A stretch of DNA of 64,000 bases from Pocillopora verrucosa (lineage: Eukaryota; Cnidaria; Anthozoa; Scleractinia; Pocilloporidae): NCBI RefSeq assembly GCF_036669915.1, contig NC_089313.1, forward strand, positions 1,633,085-1,697,084, given 5' to 3'. Under the pieces are notes generated by a model, which was not told the origin of the DNA, did no database searches, and was given only the letters and a program-made list of their open reading frames with translations. Every line of letters begins with the position of its first letter. Position 1 is the first letter of the stretch. Shown here piece after piece: positions 38,301-49,100 of this stretch. A program made the position numbers and the translations under genes.

Positions 38301-38499
38301 AACGATTTCGACTCTTATAAACACAATTGTACACCAGCGTGAGAATCAAAATAAAGTGTCGAAAATTCCTTGATCCGCAAAGATCCTCGCTCCAGAATCT
38401 GAAACACTTAAGATTTTAAACTTTGCAACTCTTCTGGTGGCAAAACAATTCACTGTCCAAGGTGCATAACAGATGAGGATCTTAAAACCTACCTTTCAT
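35383..38499 (-). CDS. Unrecognised acidic, disordered protein with Cys-rich N-terminus
   Basis: A 496-aa product from two coding exons: 38493-38499 (seven nucleotides, ATG AAA G) and 35383-36866. The short exon is inferred from a GTAGGT donor and frame; it gives MKACLRWCCPCC, a plausible palmitoylation site that could tether the protein to membrane. Next come an acidic region with about four DKKDEG repeats (DNA 18-mer repeats near 36576-36660) and two related blocks, TDENGRRVRRV (about residue 110) and VDENGRKVRRI (about 168), each followed by a Thr-rich run. Further on are VPEWMEKK, a second Glu-rich run, YDEFEEEIVVLEVRRKP and VEDLLTVP. No known domain was recognised. It is a diverged paralogue of the plus-strand gene at 42601 and lies head-to-head with it. 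The seven-nucleotide exon is the least certain point. Confidence 0.75.
36576..36668 (-). repeat. Coding 18-bp tandem repeat (DKKDEG units)
   Basis: About five near-identical 18-mers (plus strand CTTCGTCTTTTTTATCCC type) in frame in the acidic protein gene. They encode Asp-Lys-Lys-Asp-Glu-Gly units; copy number is likely to vary between individuals. Confidence 0.9.
37205..37440. repeat. Two tRNA-derived SINE heads in head-to-head orientation
   Basis: On minus, 37332-37205 has an A box TGGCTCAGTGGTAGAGC (37325-37309 region), then GGAGCGCGGAATCCGAAAGT and a B box GTTCGATTTC (37282-37273). A body CTTTGTCCTACGCTCGTGAC follows. On plus, 37333-37440 repeats GCATCGGAGCGCGGAATCCG with a degraded B box GGTTTGATTCC. 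The pair lies in the intron of the acidic protein gene. They are pol III-type repeats and not functional tRNA genes, since no cloverleaf is complete. Confidence 0.7.
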
Positions 38500-40767
38500 C
38501 GTAAATCACGAGAATATTCCTTATTTACAATCTGACGAAAAGCGTGGAAATAACCGATGTATGGAAAGAAGTGCTCCCTATAATCCAGGGGTTTTTTGGT
38601 TAATCCCGTGATCTCGTGATCGTACCGTGATACACGCGAACTTTATATTTCGATTTTCGTCGTACTCTGAACTGAAAAGGCGCGGTTTTGTGAAAGCACA
38701 TTGAATAATTTCGATACTTAATTGACAACAGAAGCGACCAATGAAGCGTGTGAAAATCTGCGAATGAGCTTGACGTGGCGGACCACGTGTAAATACCGAT
38801 AGAATGCTGAATTTACGTGGATTTACGAGGCGTCCACGAACTACCCATATACACGCGATCAGATGCTGTTAAAATTTCGTGGTTATGGTATTAAGAATTC
38901 CACTGCGGTGAAATTTTTAGGCACTTTCATTTTGAGTTCCCAGATCTACACGCATCATTGTGCCTTGACGCCCATAATCTTCATGTATAGAATACATTTT
39001 CATGCAAATTTTATTGTTTAACGGTTCTTTGATTGATTTACACGTGAAATCATCCGTGACAGCATTGTGTTCACGCAAGCATCTAAGGAGCAACGGCTTT
39101 TAAGAAGTAATCTCATAGTTTGTTTATTTTTTTTTTGAATGAAGATTAACATAGTTTTTGGAAATAAATTTTGCTACGCAACTCAGGTAGAAATAGGTAA
39201 ACCTCATATGCCAAATTCTAATTATATCCTAACTTCAGGTCATGTCGAGGAATCAATTCAGGAATGTTCGCTTAAAATCATACCTTAATCGATCTTAAAT
39301 TTAGTTCAGTCGCAGAATTGAAAGTACTGTTTTAGTTAAAGTAAAACGATTCATACGAGGTTACATTTAAAATGCAGGACAAAGAAGAACAAGTCTTGCA
39401 GTTCTTGCGACTGCCATAGCAGTAATTATAAACCTTGATAATGAAGTGAAAAAAAAATCGTGCATAAATCTTACGCAGTAATGAACTTTACTTAAATACT
39501 TATCTCAAAAAGGTTGGATAAATGATTGAAAAGCTCACCGAAAGGAATTCCAAACCACACCGCCGACCTCCTTGCGGCGTACCGAGGTACTCTTGCAGAC
39601 ATGTTGTATATACGACGAGGTCTTCTTTACAACTTTGTTATAATTATAACAAAAGTGGGTTGCTCAATTTATGAATATTTATATGTAATTTTAAAAAAAT
39701 GGTACGATGTGTCCGCTGCACAATATATTTAATTTTACCAACTAAAAACATAAGATAAGTGATTATCTTTACCATTTTTGTTTTCTGTAATTCAAATCAA
39801 ATTTTGAAAAAAATTTTTAAGAGCTAAAAAATCAACAACTAACTTTTATTGCTTTTATGCATGTCTTTGTTTAGGAAAGGATCGTGAACTTTAGAACAAA
39901 CCAGAAACAATAGGAAAGTTGAGTAACAAGAAATATAAATTTTTCTCTGAGCTGTTTCCAAGTGTTTAGCGGTTTCTAAAATTCATTAACCATTTTTTGA
40001 AGAACTTAAGATTCTGGAGATGTGAAATGCATTTTTTAAATTACTTTTGTTGGTGTATACAACTTGAAAACCATAAATTATCTCATAAAAGTCTCGAAGA
40101 TTGTGCGGTCGCCAAAACCAAAAATGTCATCACGTAGGTATGTATGACATTAAATTGTTTAATGACTCTGGTAGGGAAGTGGACTGGTCTTCAAGCATTT
40201 AAATCTGCCATCGAATCTTTGTCTTTTCCATGTTTACAAAACAGAAAATAGTTGACAAAATATAAGTTCCGATGAAACAGTTCAACCTCAAATACCCTGA
40301 AGGCTTCTCATTTGTTTCAAAAGCTTTGGCCAAATTTGCTAGATAGTGGAACTCACTGGTTTTCATCACTTACCTGTTTCCACTGGTCAGCTAAAAGTTG
40401 CTGCCTGCCCAGGTTAAGTCGTGATTATCGTGCCTCACCTTAAGTGCTTCTAAGACACGCTTTGAGCTTAATCTCGAACAGAAAGGCTTTGAGGGTGAAC
40501 AATAAAATAACTCAACCTTGTCTAATCCACTATGATTTACTACTGAAATGATTTAACTCTGGATTGTTCGATGCACGATTGGATCAACTTTTTTTATTTT
40601 CTTTTGTCAGCCTTTTGTGGTCTCTCCCCCTTGTTTGGTGTTAAGCTCCTTAAACCGAAAGCAGGTTGAACCGTTCCCACTAAACAGTATTGAGGCCCAG
40701 GATAAATTCTGAACCTGGATCAAGGTTAATCAGCGGTTTTAGAAAAACTTCCAAGACTTGCTGAACT

Positions 40768-40975
40768 TTTTCACTCCCATGATCTCTTTAGTAATTCTCC
40801 CTACTGTTTGCCATACATTGCTTGTAATTTTGGTCGGGAGAATTTGTTATTGAATCAAGTGATAACCCACTAATTGATATTTTTATATATTCTTATCACT
40901 TGTCTGCTTGATATTGTATTGATATTGTAGGGACAAATTCTGTCTTGGTTACTACTGGGAGTGAAAGGGTTAAAA
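40768..40975 (+). repeat. MITE-like element, family B
   Basis: Runs TTTTTCACTCCCATGATCTC to GGGAGTGAAAGGGTTAAA, with the shared interior TTGATATTGTATTGATATTG. The left end is a little degraded. Confidence 0.72.
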
Positions 40976-41781
40976 ACCCTTCATTTCGTTTCAACTAACT
41001 TCTTGAATTCTCTAATTCTACCAAAAGTACCACGAAGATTTCGAGAACGGCATGTTGAATATTCAAGGCTGGACCTCTTGAAAAAGTGGGCGGGCGTCGC
41101 CTATGCTTCACGTTTGTTTCCATTCACAAGCATTCTGCTAGAACATTCCAATCCTTATTTCTTCCTTCTTCGGTGCCGACCGAAGTCACGCAGTTTTATT
41201 AGAGGTCTCGCAAGGAACTGCGAGTCGAGGCTCGCTCCAGATCTCCACACGTTTCTCAAGTCACGGATCTATGATTCAGAGAATCCTGGGAATCGAGGGA
41301 ACCCAACATGTAACTTCGTCCCCAACCCTCACGCCCGGACCCCTCGCGAATTAACACGCTTGCTCATTCTAAGTTTAAGACAAGGCGAGTGTTGTACTGA
41401 GCTCAAACTTACCACTTGAAAATTATTAATTACAACCCCTTTAACATATTCAGTCAAAGCGGAATCTTATCGTCAGCTTCTACGAGTTCCACAGCAGTCA
41501 AATTGCATAGCGAGGGAGTTTATTTGCATACAAACAACAATGCTTAATTGATATTCAATTACTAAGTTTTCTGACTCGTAGCAGCACACAGAACAAATGT
41601 TTGCCACAAGTCATTTTCCCTTAGAGCTCGGGAGGTATCATTTCTGATTGAAGTCGAGTCAAATGTTTTGAAAAGTTTATTGCAAATTCTTCACAACAGT
41701 ACTGATAAAAATCCGCTTAACTTCTTTCGAATCCAGCGGAAGTCACTATATTTGAACCATTTGCGAGACAAAATTTAAAAC

Positions 41782-41863
41782 AGGAGATGAACTTTGTTCG
41801 TTTGTCTCACGACAGAGTCTATCGTGAGTCTATCATGAGACAAACTAACAAAGTTCATCTCCT
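41782..41863. repeat. Inverted repeat with about 29-nt arms
   Basis: AGGAGATGAACTTTGTTCGT and following bases (41782-41810) pair with 41834-41863, ending ACAAAGTTCATCTCCT, across a short GAGTCTATC-containing loop. It is a foldback structure in non-coding DNA. The loop contains a small direct repeat (GAGTCTATC). Confidence 0.85.
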
Positions 41864-42600
41864 ATCTTACACTACGATGAACAATAAGCACATATTTTAT
41901 TACAAAATTTAAAATGTTCAAACTTTCTTAGATTCACTTTATCTTTTTTTTTAGACCAGCGCCTTCGAAATTCTTTTTGTCCTCAAACTAATGCTAGGAT
42001 TAAATTTTGACTGCATTCAAATTAACATCCCTACCAATGTCAGACCAAGAATAGAACAACAATAGATGGGGTTAACCTTCCAGACAACAATTCCCTGGTG
42101 ATTTCAAAATAACATAAGGGCCTTGCTTGTTGATAAAACGTATTCCAATCGGCCTAAAAGTATAATTCTTGAGCAGGGCTTTAACACGCAAAGACAACCG
42201 TTGCAAATTTGCAAGGCTTGGCAAACGAGGACAAAGTGAGTGCTTGCGTTGCAAACAATGTGATCAAATGTTAAATTGTTCGCTTCTAAAACGTGTAATT
42301 CCAAACTGATTTGCATGCATCATTCACAGCTCGCTGTCATTACACATTCGTTCTTCTTTTATTAATGTCCTTTCCTTCATTACAGGGGCGTGTTTATCCA
42401 TGGTCTACAAGCTAGAAGTGTACTCCGGGTATTCCGAAGAAACGCTAGGATTCTAAACAGCGGTGAAAACTCTAACAAACGTAGCAGCTTTTTCGAAATT
42501 TCATCAAGCCTGAGCAAAAAGACAGTGCAGATAAATCAAACAAGGTTGAAATTTGCAAACTTAATCAGTGCAGAGACAACAGCGAGTGCAAATCAGAGTA

Positions 42601-43506
42601 ATGGCGCACACAGAACGGCAAGAAAGTCAATCTAGACGAGTGGTGCGAACTTCCATGGTCTCGACCACAACTAGAACAACTTCTTTACGACGTGTGAGCA
42701 GTGAACGCAGAGAGGTCAAAATGGAAATTAAAGGCTCGCCTTTTCCGGCGCAAGAAGTTAATTTGTTTACTCGACATGTCTTTGACTCCAGCACGGAATC
42801 TATGCGTTGGCAAAGTGGCAGCAACAATAGCATCGACTTCAACTCTTTTGATCGGCGATCACTCCCATTCAACACCTCTGGAGTCGGCAGAACGCAAACT
42901 GAAGCCCGAGGTATGACTGAAAATGGTTCAAAGTCTTCCGGTCGTGACTACGAACCCCCTATGGAGGCAGTCGTCAAAGAAAAATCTGATATTCAGACAC
43001 CGGAGTGGATGGAAGAGAAGCAATCACCCGAGCCAAAGCGTAAGATCTATGACACCGCACTAATCGATCTTTTGTTGAAATATCCGTTGGATAATTCTCC
43101 TAATGCAAGCATTCTGGACCCGAAGAAGACAAAATACGAGAGTCGAATCCGCCCTGAAGTCGCCAAACGGGAGAAAGCAGCTATTCCTATTCTAAGCCTT
43201 GATGATTTTGACAAAAAAGATGACAATGATGACGATGATGATTACGATGAATTCGAGGAGGTGATTGTGGTTATGGATGTGCAAAGAAAACCGATTTGGC
43301 GAAAGGGATTGGAAAAACCGAAACCACAGCCTTTTAAAGTCGGGACTCGCGTCGAGGATCTTCTTCAGCTCCCCGCAGCCATGCCAAAAGTGAAGTCATA
43401 CAACGACACTGACAAGTCGTCTGTTGATGAGAAAATTGAGAGTGTGGAACGCCCGCCAGTGGTTCATGAGGGACTGGACCTGGAAGGTATCCTCGAGAAC
43501 CTGTGA
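42601..43506 (+). CDS. Unrecognised acidic protein, paralogue of the minus-strand gene
   Basis: A 301-aa product in one open exon from the ATG at 42601. An in-frame stop at 42562 limits how far that exon extends, and ACAG or CAG acceptor-like sites just upstream leave room for a further 5' exon. It starts with basic, Thr/Ser-rich sequence (RTSMVSTTTRTTSLRRV). It then shares ordered blocks with the minus-strand paralogue: TPEWMEEKQSPE, ESRIRPEVAKREKAAIPILS, an Asp-rich run, YDEFEEVIVVMDVQRKP and GTRVEDLLQLP. The Cys-rich N-terminus, the DKKDEG repeats and the DENGR blocks of the paralogue are absent. No known domain; probably a disordered scaffold or linker protein, by inference only. Confidence 0.75.
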   Translation: MAHTERQESQSRRVVRTSMVSTTTRTTSLRRVSSERREVKMEIKGSPFPAQEVNLFTRHVFDSSTESMRWQSGSNNSIDFNSFDRRSLPFNTSGVGRTQTEARGMTENGSKSSGRDYEPPMEAVVKEKSDIQTPEWMEEKQSPEPKRKIYDTALIDLLLKYPLDNSPNASILDPKKTKYESRIRPEVAKREKAAIPILSLDDFDKKDDNDDDDDYDEFEEVIVVMDVQRKPIWRKGLEKPKPQPFKVGTRVEDLLQLPAAMPKVKSYNDTDKSSVDEKIESVERPPVVHEGLDLEGILENL

Positions 43507-45243
43507 CCTGTGCAAAGTGTGCTACAGTACAGTGCACGAGAGAAGAGGCATATTTTCAGATTTGAATGATTTATACTTAATTCGATTTGATGAATTAAGC
43601 AGCGGCTTTTTTCTAAAAAAATTTCAATAAGTCCACATGAAACAGTTTTTCGAGACATTGATTTTATTTTTTGAAGTTTCAGTGCGTCGCCTTTTTAAGT
43701 TGTCGAACCCTTAACAGAAATATTGTGTCAACTCAAAAAGAAACAGCAACAAAACATAATAATCACAGGTGCAAAATACTGAAACAGGAACCACAAACTG
43801 AAACTGAAACTAAGCTCTTTTATTTTGGTCTTTTTTCTATGTTTTTACCATTTATTAACTGTTATTTTTCATGTTTTCATCTTTATCTTTCCTGTTACAT
43901 TTTTCATTACAAATCAATATGACACAAGTAACGTTTAGTAACAGTACAGTTTCGTTATGTTATTTATTATTCAGGCAGTGCTAACTTGTCACCATACTGA
44001 TGTAGTGATAAAAGTGTGAGACAAACATTCGTGCGCATCTTCCATAACTTTGAAACCATTGTTCTACATTTATTTTGCGTCTAGAATTTCTTTGGGGGAA
44101 TTTCTTTGTGGTGATCAGAGGTAAAATACCCAAACCGAAAGTTAAACGAATTTCTCTCTCATCAGGGAGGGCAGAGCCTATTTTCAACTTGGGGAAGCTT
44201 GAAAACGAGCGCTGGCGGCGCTAGTTTTTAGAGAGGTCTGAGGCCATCCTCCCCCAGAAAAATTTGAAATATACTCTACATAAGTACCAAGAGATTGTAG
44301 TCTCTTTCCGCTCCTTATACAAGACAAAATAAGACGTCGTCCTTGCAAAAGTGTCCACACCCCCCTCCCCCCAGCTCCGCCGTCCCTGTTCGGTTCATGG
44401 AAACATCATCTAGAACCGTCCATCTTAGCAACTTTCCACCCTGATTTGGCTATTCTAGCTTCAGCACCCTGCTAATAATTGTGTAAGAAAATTAGATAAA
44501 ATTCTTTTTCAAGAGTGAATGATAGTTGTGAGGTGGGGGAGGAGTTTAGGCAACCCACTGAGCGGGAGAGTGTGAAGGAGTATTTTAAAACCTTCTCATT
44601 AAAAAGAGCAGACCACAAGAACTTTCTGGAGGGTTGCAGTAATGGAAGGAACGGAAAGCAAACATAGCAGTTGGCTTGTGATGAGCTTGTATTTCTTGAA
44701 AGGTAGATCTCCTTCCGACTCGGCCCATCCTCTCTCCTCTGTTTCTCGCTGTCATTCACCAGTGTCCAGTCTCGCACCACCATAATAACAGAGTACGACT
44801 TAGAGCATCAGCTAACCACTAATCTGTTTTATGAACGAGTTAAAAATGTAAAATGGTAACTGAAGAGAATTTCTAAAGCTGTTTTTTAGCGCGTTAGCCT
44901 TTGTCAGAGCGAATGACAAAGTTAAGACGGTGACATAACGCTCGCTTAGTCAGCTTTAGAAACTCTTTACGGTGGCCAATTTACATTATCGACTCAGGCG
45001 ATAAAACTAATTACCCCCAACCGATGCAGCACCACACTTTCTTTAAAACTTACCCCTTTATTTATTATGACTATTGGACGGTTTGAGCTCCCACGCTTTC
45101 GTTCTCGAGTGTACGAATCAGGCTAGAGTTAAAGCACGCATATTCATTAATTTTTGTTTGTTATGACTAATTTATTGTCAAAGTTAATTCAGTAACAGCT
45201 TAAACGATTCTTACACTGCACAACCTTTAAAATATATACAAAA
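43507..45243. other. Intergenic stretch with a Penelope terminal fragment
   Basis: No gene was recognised. It contains the 3' side of the 42601 gene and the retroelement end listed separately. Minus frames at 43981-44187 and 44472-44783 show no recognisable content. Confidence 0.5.
44870..45065 (+). mobile_element. Penelope-like terminal repeat fragment with inverted halves
   Basis: AATTTCTAAAGCTG at 44871 and AGCGCGTTAGCC are mirrored by TAACGCTCGCTTAGTCAGCT and TTTAGAAACTC. The element-specific TTTACGGTGGCCAATTTACA and a degraded CTTTCTTTAAAACTTACCCC end follow. This matches the terminus at 17145-17410 in the opposite orientation. Hammerhead core motifs are degraded. Confidence 0.6.
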
Positions 45244-45891
45244 CTACAATGATTGTGTCCATGGTTTGTCATCACGCCGCTGTTTCTCGAAGGCTGCCAA
45301 AGCTCGCTTCGGTGGAACAAGTGAGTCGGTTACTCCTGATTTTCGTTTCTTCTTCGAAGGTTCCCATCTTTCTTCTCCTTCGTCTGGTTCGTATCTTGTC
45401 CCTGCAGTTGAAATAGTTGCAGCTAAACTAGGCTCTCTGGGTTTTTCAGTTCCAAGATTAACAGATCCTGAATCGATGCCATGCAAAAACTTACAGCGGT
45501 CTCCCATTCTGCATCGTCCTTTCTGAAACTTGAAACAAATCTTATTCGATTTTTGTTCGTCTTTTTCAGATTTTCCATCCGAAAGTTGTACATGTTTCTC
45601 CAAAACTGATAGTTTCTTTTTCTCTTCAGCAAGAAATGGGTTAAAGAATACCGAAGATGTCTTGTAAGCTCGCTGGTTGAGTTCCTTAGAGGCAGATCGA
45701 GATGAACAACTATCTGTACTTACATCCAACGATGGTAATGGAAGTGGTATTTGAGCTTCTCCTCCCTTATTGCCGGAATTGTTGTCATTTATACTTGTAC
45801 TAGATTCGCACTCTTTACTCTCTTCCTCATCAGATCCAGAGGAACTGCTAGAATCGCTGCCATAATCCGGAACAAGTCCAAGAAGTGACAT
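45244..45891 (-). CDS. Single CCCH zinc-finger protein, Ser/Asp-rich, intronless
   Basis: A 215-aa product in one exon. The N-terminus MSLLGLVPDYGSDSSSSSGS opens a Ser/acidic region. One CCCH finger lies near residues 119-138 (ICFKFQKGRCRMGDRCKFLH), with spacing C-x7-C-x5-C-x3-H. A basic stretch SKKKRKSG near the C-terminus could be a nuclear localisation signal, and the protein ends with ALAAFEKQRRDDKPW. CCCH fingers of this spacing usually bind RNA, so a role in RNA processing is inferred. The exact orthologue was not identified. Start codons of this gene and SETD6 lie 300 bp apart on opposite strands. Confidence 0.85.
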   Translation of the reverse strand: MSLLGLVPDYGSDSSSSSGSDEEESKECESSTSINDNNSGNKGGEAQIPLPLPSLDVSTDSCSSRSASKELNQRAYKTSSVFFNPFLAEEKKKLSVLEKHVQLSDGKSEKDEQKSNKICFKFQKGRCRMGDRCKFLHGIDSGSVNLGTEKPREPSLAATISTAGTRYEPDEGEERWEPSKKKRKSGVTDSLVPPKRALAAFEKQRRDDKPWTQSL

Positions 45892-46191
45892 ACTATTAGT
45901 AGACTAATTCGTCCGCCATGTTGGATTGTGCCTTGACGAATGAGTACTGTCTGGGGTGGGCTTAAGAAAAATATGAATTGAAAGAGTTGGCTCTGATTCA
46001 AGGGATGTTTTCACACTTGGATATTTGAATTTAAAAAAAATTACCTCATTGTATTCTATCTTTTGAGCAAAAGAGAAATTTGATTTGTTTTGCACCGTGA
46101 TAAAAACAAGTTTGAATTTATTTCACCCTGGTAAGGCTTTGCTTAGCTCAGACCCAGTCTTCTCAGTCTGCACGTGGTGCATGTTATCAAA
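45892..46191. promoter_or_regulatory. Compact divergent promoter between the CCCH gene and SETD6
   Basis: 300 bp between the two opposed start codons. It must hold both 5' UTRs and at least one shared promoter. No TATA element was assigned. CCGCCATGTTGGATT (45914-45928), a YY1-like CCAT sequence, lies just upstream of the CCCH start. Confidence 0.55.
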
Positions 46192-49100
46192 ATGGCAAGT
46201 GAGAACACAGAAGAAACGGACCAAATATTGGCTGAATTTTTGTCCTGGTGTGAGCGAAACGACCTTAAATTAAGTGAAAAGGTTGGTTAAAAAATTAAAA
46301 CTGGCATTTATTGTACTAAAGTGTCCCTCCTTTGTCTAAAAAAGAGTTGGTAGATATTAACATGTTGGCCAAAATCAGCTGCTTACTCTACTGATAAAAC
46401 ATAAATTTTCACCAACGCATCCACGAAAAATGTTTCTTCTCATCGCATCCAAAATTGTATTGGATGAAAGGAAACAGTGCAGGGAATTAGGGCTGTTATG
46501 TCTTAATTTTTTTTGCCTCTAGGTGAAGGTTGGACTGAAGGGATCTTGTCATCGTTATGGCATGACAGCTGTGGAGAACATTGAGGAAGGGGAATCCTTG
46601 TTTCAAATTCCACGGTCACTTGTTTTGCAACCGAAGACTTCATCCATCTCCAAACTTTTTGAAGATTTATCTGATGAGGATGAGTTTGAATCAGAAAGAG
46701 GGTAAAGATAATTACATCTGATGTTAGTGGAAATCGCGTGTGTTGCTAGTGTTATTTTTTGGGGGAAGTTGGATCATTCTGTGTCTTTAGAGTCAATAGG
46801 ATCTTGCTGTGCTGAAAGGAGGGAGAGAGAGAATACCAGTTAGAATAAAAATTTAAATCAGATTGTTGGTGTGACGTAGGGGTATTTTAATCGCTATGTG
46901 ATAATCATTTGATGTGCAACCCCATTCTAGTAACTTCATTGAAAATGCAACTCCATTGTAGTCAATTCAGTTATGAAAATGCAACCCATCCAGTGACACA
47001 TACCCATTAGCCTTTAACAAGGAAGTATCCCAAGTATCCCCTCCCCTATCTCTAAAACCTTAACTGGCAGGGGGCAAATTAGTTGTCTGTTTTAAAAATG
47101 TGGTGAAGGAGATGAATTTGGGATTACTCAGGAAGAAATTCAAGCTATGGTCAGAGTGGGTATTGAACCCACCATATGCAGATTTCAAGGTTTACTCACT
47201 CTCACCACTCAGCCAGGCTGCTTCTACTGTATAATTTAGTTTTAGCACTGAGTTTTTAACATAAATTGACAATTGTAAAGAGTCTCAAAGCTGAAGTTTT
47301 GATTGTTAGCCTCTCATTAGAGTGTTTGCCCTCGTCTGTCATTTTGATAAATGGCTAACACTCAAAACATCAGCTTTTAAACTCTTTACGGTGGCAAATT
47401 TCCTCTATCAACTCAGTTGATAATACTGAATTACCCTGTTATACTCTCCCACTGACACTGCACCACAGTTCCTTCAGAAACTTACCCCCTTTATGCTTTT
47501 ACTGTAATCACCTATTACTTGAGTTTTGGTAATAACCCAATGTTCTTTAGGTCTGGCTGGGCTCCTCTTCTCCTGACACTGATGTACGAGTACACTAATC
47601 CAACATCTCACTGGAAGCCATATTTGAACCTGGTGCCTGAAGTAACAGTCTTGGACCAACCCATGTTTTGGAACGTAGAGGAGAGACAAAGAGAACTGAA
47701 AGGGACTGGGATTGAGGAAGATGTTGAAAATGATGTACAGGGCATTGAGGAGGAATATAATACTACAGCTTTACCTTTTATTAAGAAGTATCCACAGTAT
47801 TTCAGGTATAGATCCTAGATTAGGAGTTTTATTTTTAAGAAAAACAGATTTAAGAAAGTTGTCAAATTTGTTTGGTATGAATAAGTTCAATTAAGAAAAT
47901 TTTTGTCCGAGTGAAGAATGGAACCAATAGGTGGAAGTTAAGGAAGGAAGTGGGAGGGAGGGGGTGGGGGGGTGGGGAGGAGGGTCATTTTTGTATTTTA
48001 TTCCTGCTTCCCACCCATATGAATCCACCATTTACTTTTCTCTCTTCTCCTATACCTCTCACCTCTCTTTTCTTGGGCTTCACCCCACTCTCTCTCCACC
48101 AGAGACCCTATTTGTTATTGGTCTTATGTTCAGCTCATAAGCAAAAGGGAACTTGAGGCCTTTAGACACAATAGAGGTTTTTTTAAGGCAAGCATCAAGA
48201 AGAAAAAGATTGCTGACTGTGTTGTAAAGGAGAGGGAAAGATGGTGAATTTGAGAGCCTGGTACTAAATTAACCCTTTAACTCCCAGAATTGATTAACAT
48301 GTAACTTCTCCCTATTATGTCCATACATTATCCAGCAAACAGGTAATGAGAATACTCAAACTTATCAGGTGGAAGTTGTTTTCTTGATCTAAGAGGGAAA
48401 TGAAATGTTTAGCAGCGAGAGGGGAGAATTAACAATCAGATCTTGGGAGTGAAAGGGTTAACAAAAATTGTTGCAATTTAAAGTGGGCATCACTAAAGAA
48501 TTAATCAATGTAAATTATTTTCTTTTTGGTTGAAGTGAGTCCTGTCACAGTCTTTCTCTGTACAAACACATGGCAGCATTTGTCATGGCCTACAGTTTTA
48601 CTGAACATAAGTCAAGTCCTGATGATGACGATGATAGTGAAGATGATGATGATGAAGATGAGAATAATGATGCAGCTCCTGCCATGGTGCCAATGGCAGA
48701 CATACTTAATCATATCAGTAACAATAATGCTCACTTGGAGTTTGGTGCTCAAACTCTGACAATGGTGGCAACGCAAGATATTCCAAAGGTGAAATCAATG
48801 TTGGTGAATTTAAACTGGATTTGTCGTATATGTATGATCGAGGATAATAATTTATGTAATTAGGCTTAAACCCTTAAACCTTAGCATCAGTATGCATATT
48901 CTCCATACTGTTCTCTACATATTTCTTAAGGTGCTGATAAGGAGAATTTGTTTAACAATCAAGAGCTTCTTTAGTTGGTGATCATTTCCTTTATTCTCTT
49001 GACCTAGGTGTTTGATTCAGGGGTGATATTGTAAGGAGAAATTAGATACTTGTCACTCTTAGGGATCAAAGGGTCAAAGTGATGAACATTTTTATAGATC

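Larger units (their letters stand above)
38500..42600. promoter_or_regulatory. Long divergent intergenic region between the acidic-protein paralogues
   Basis: About 4.1 kb between the two start codons. It contains a family B element at 40768 and an inverted repeat at 41782. A plus frame of about 150 codons at 40961-41419 begins without an ATG inside the repeat and shows no domain. Upstream exons of the 42601 gene may lie here. Confidence 0.45.

Noticed and set aside
40961..41419. Plus-strand frame of 152 codons
   Set aside because: It opens without an ATG inside a family B repeat end and shows no recognisable domain.
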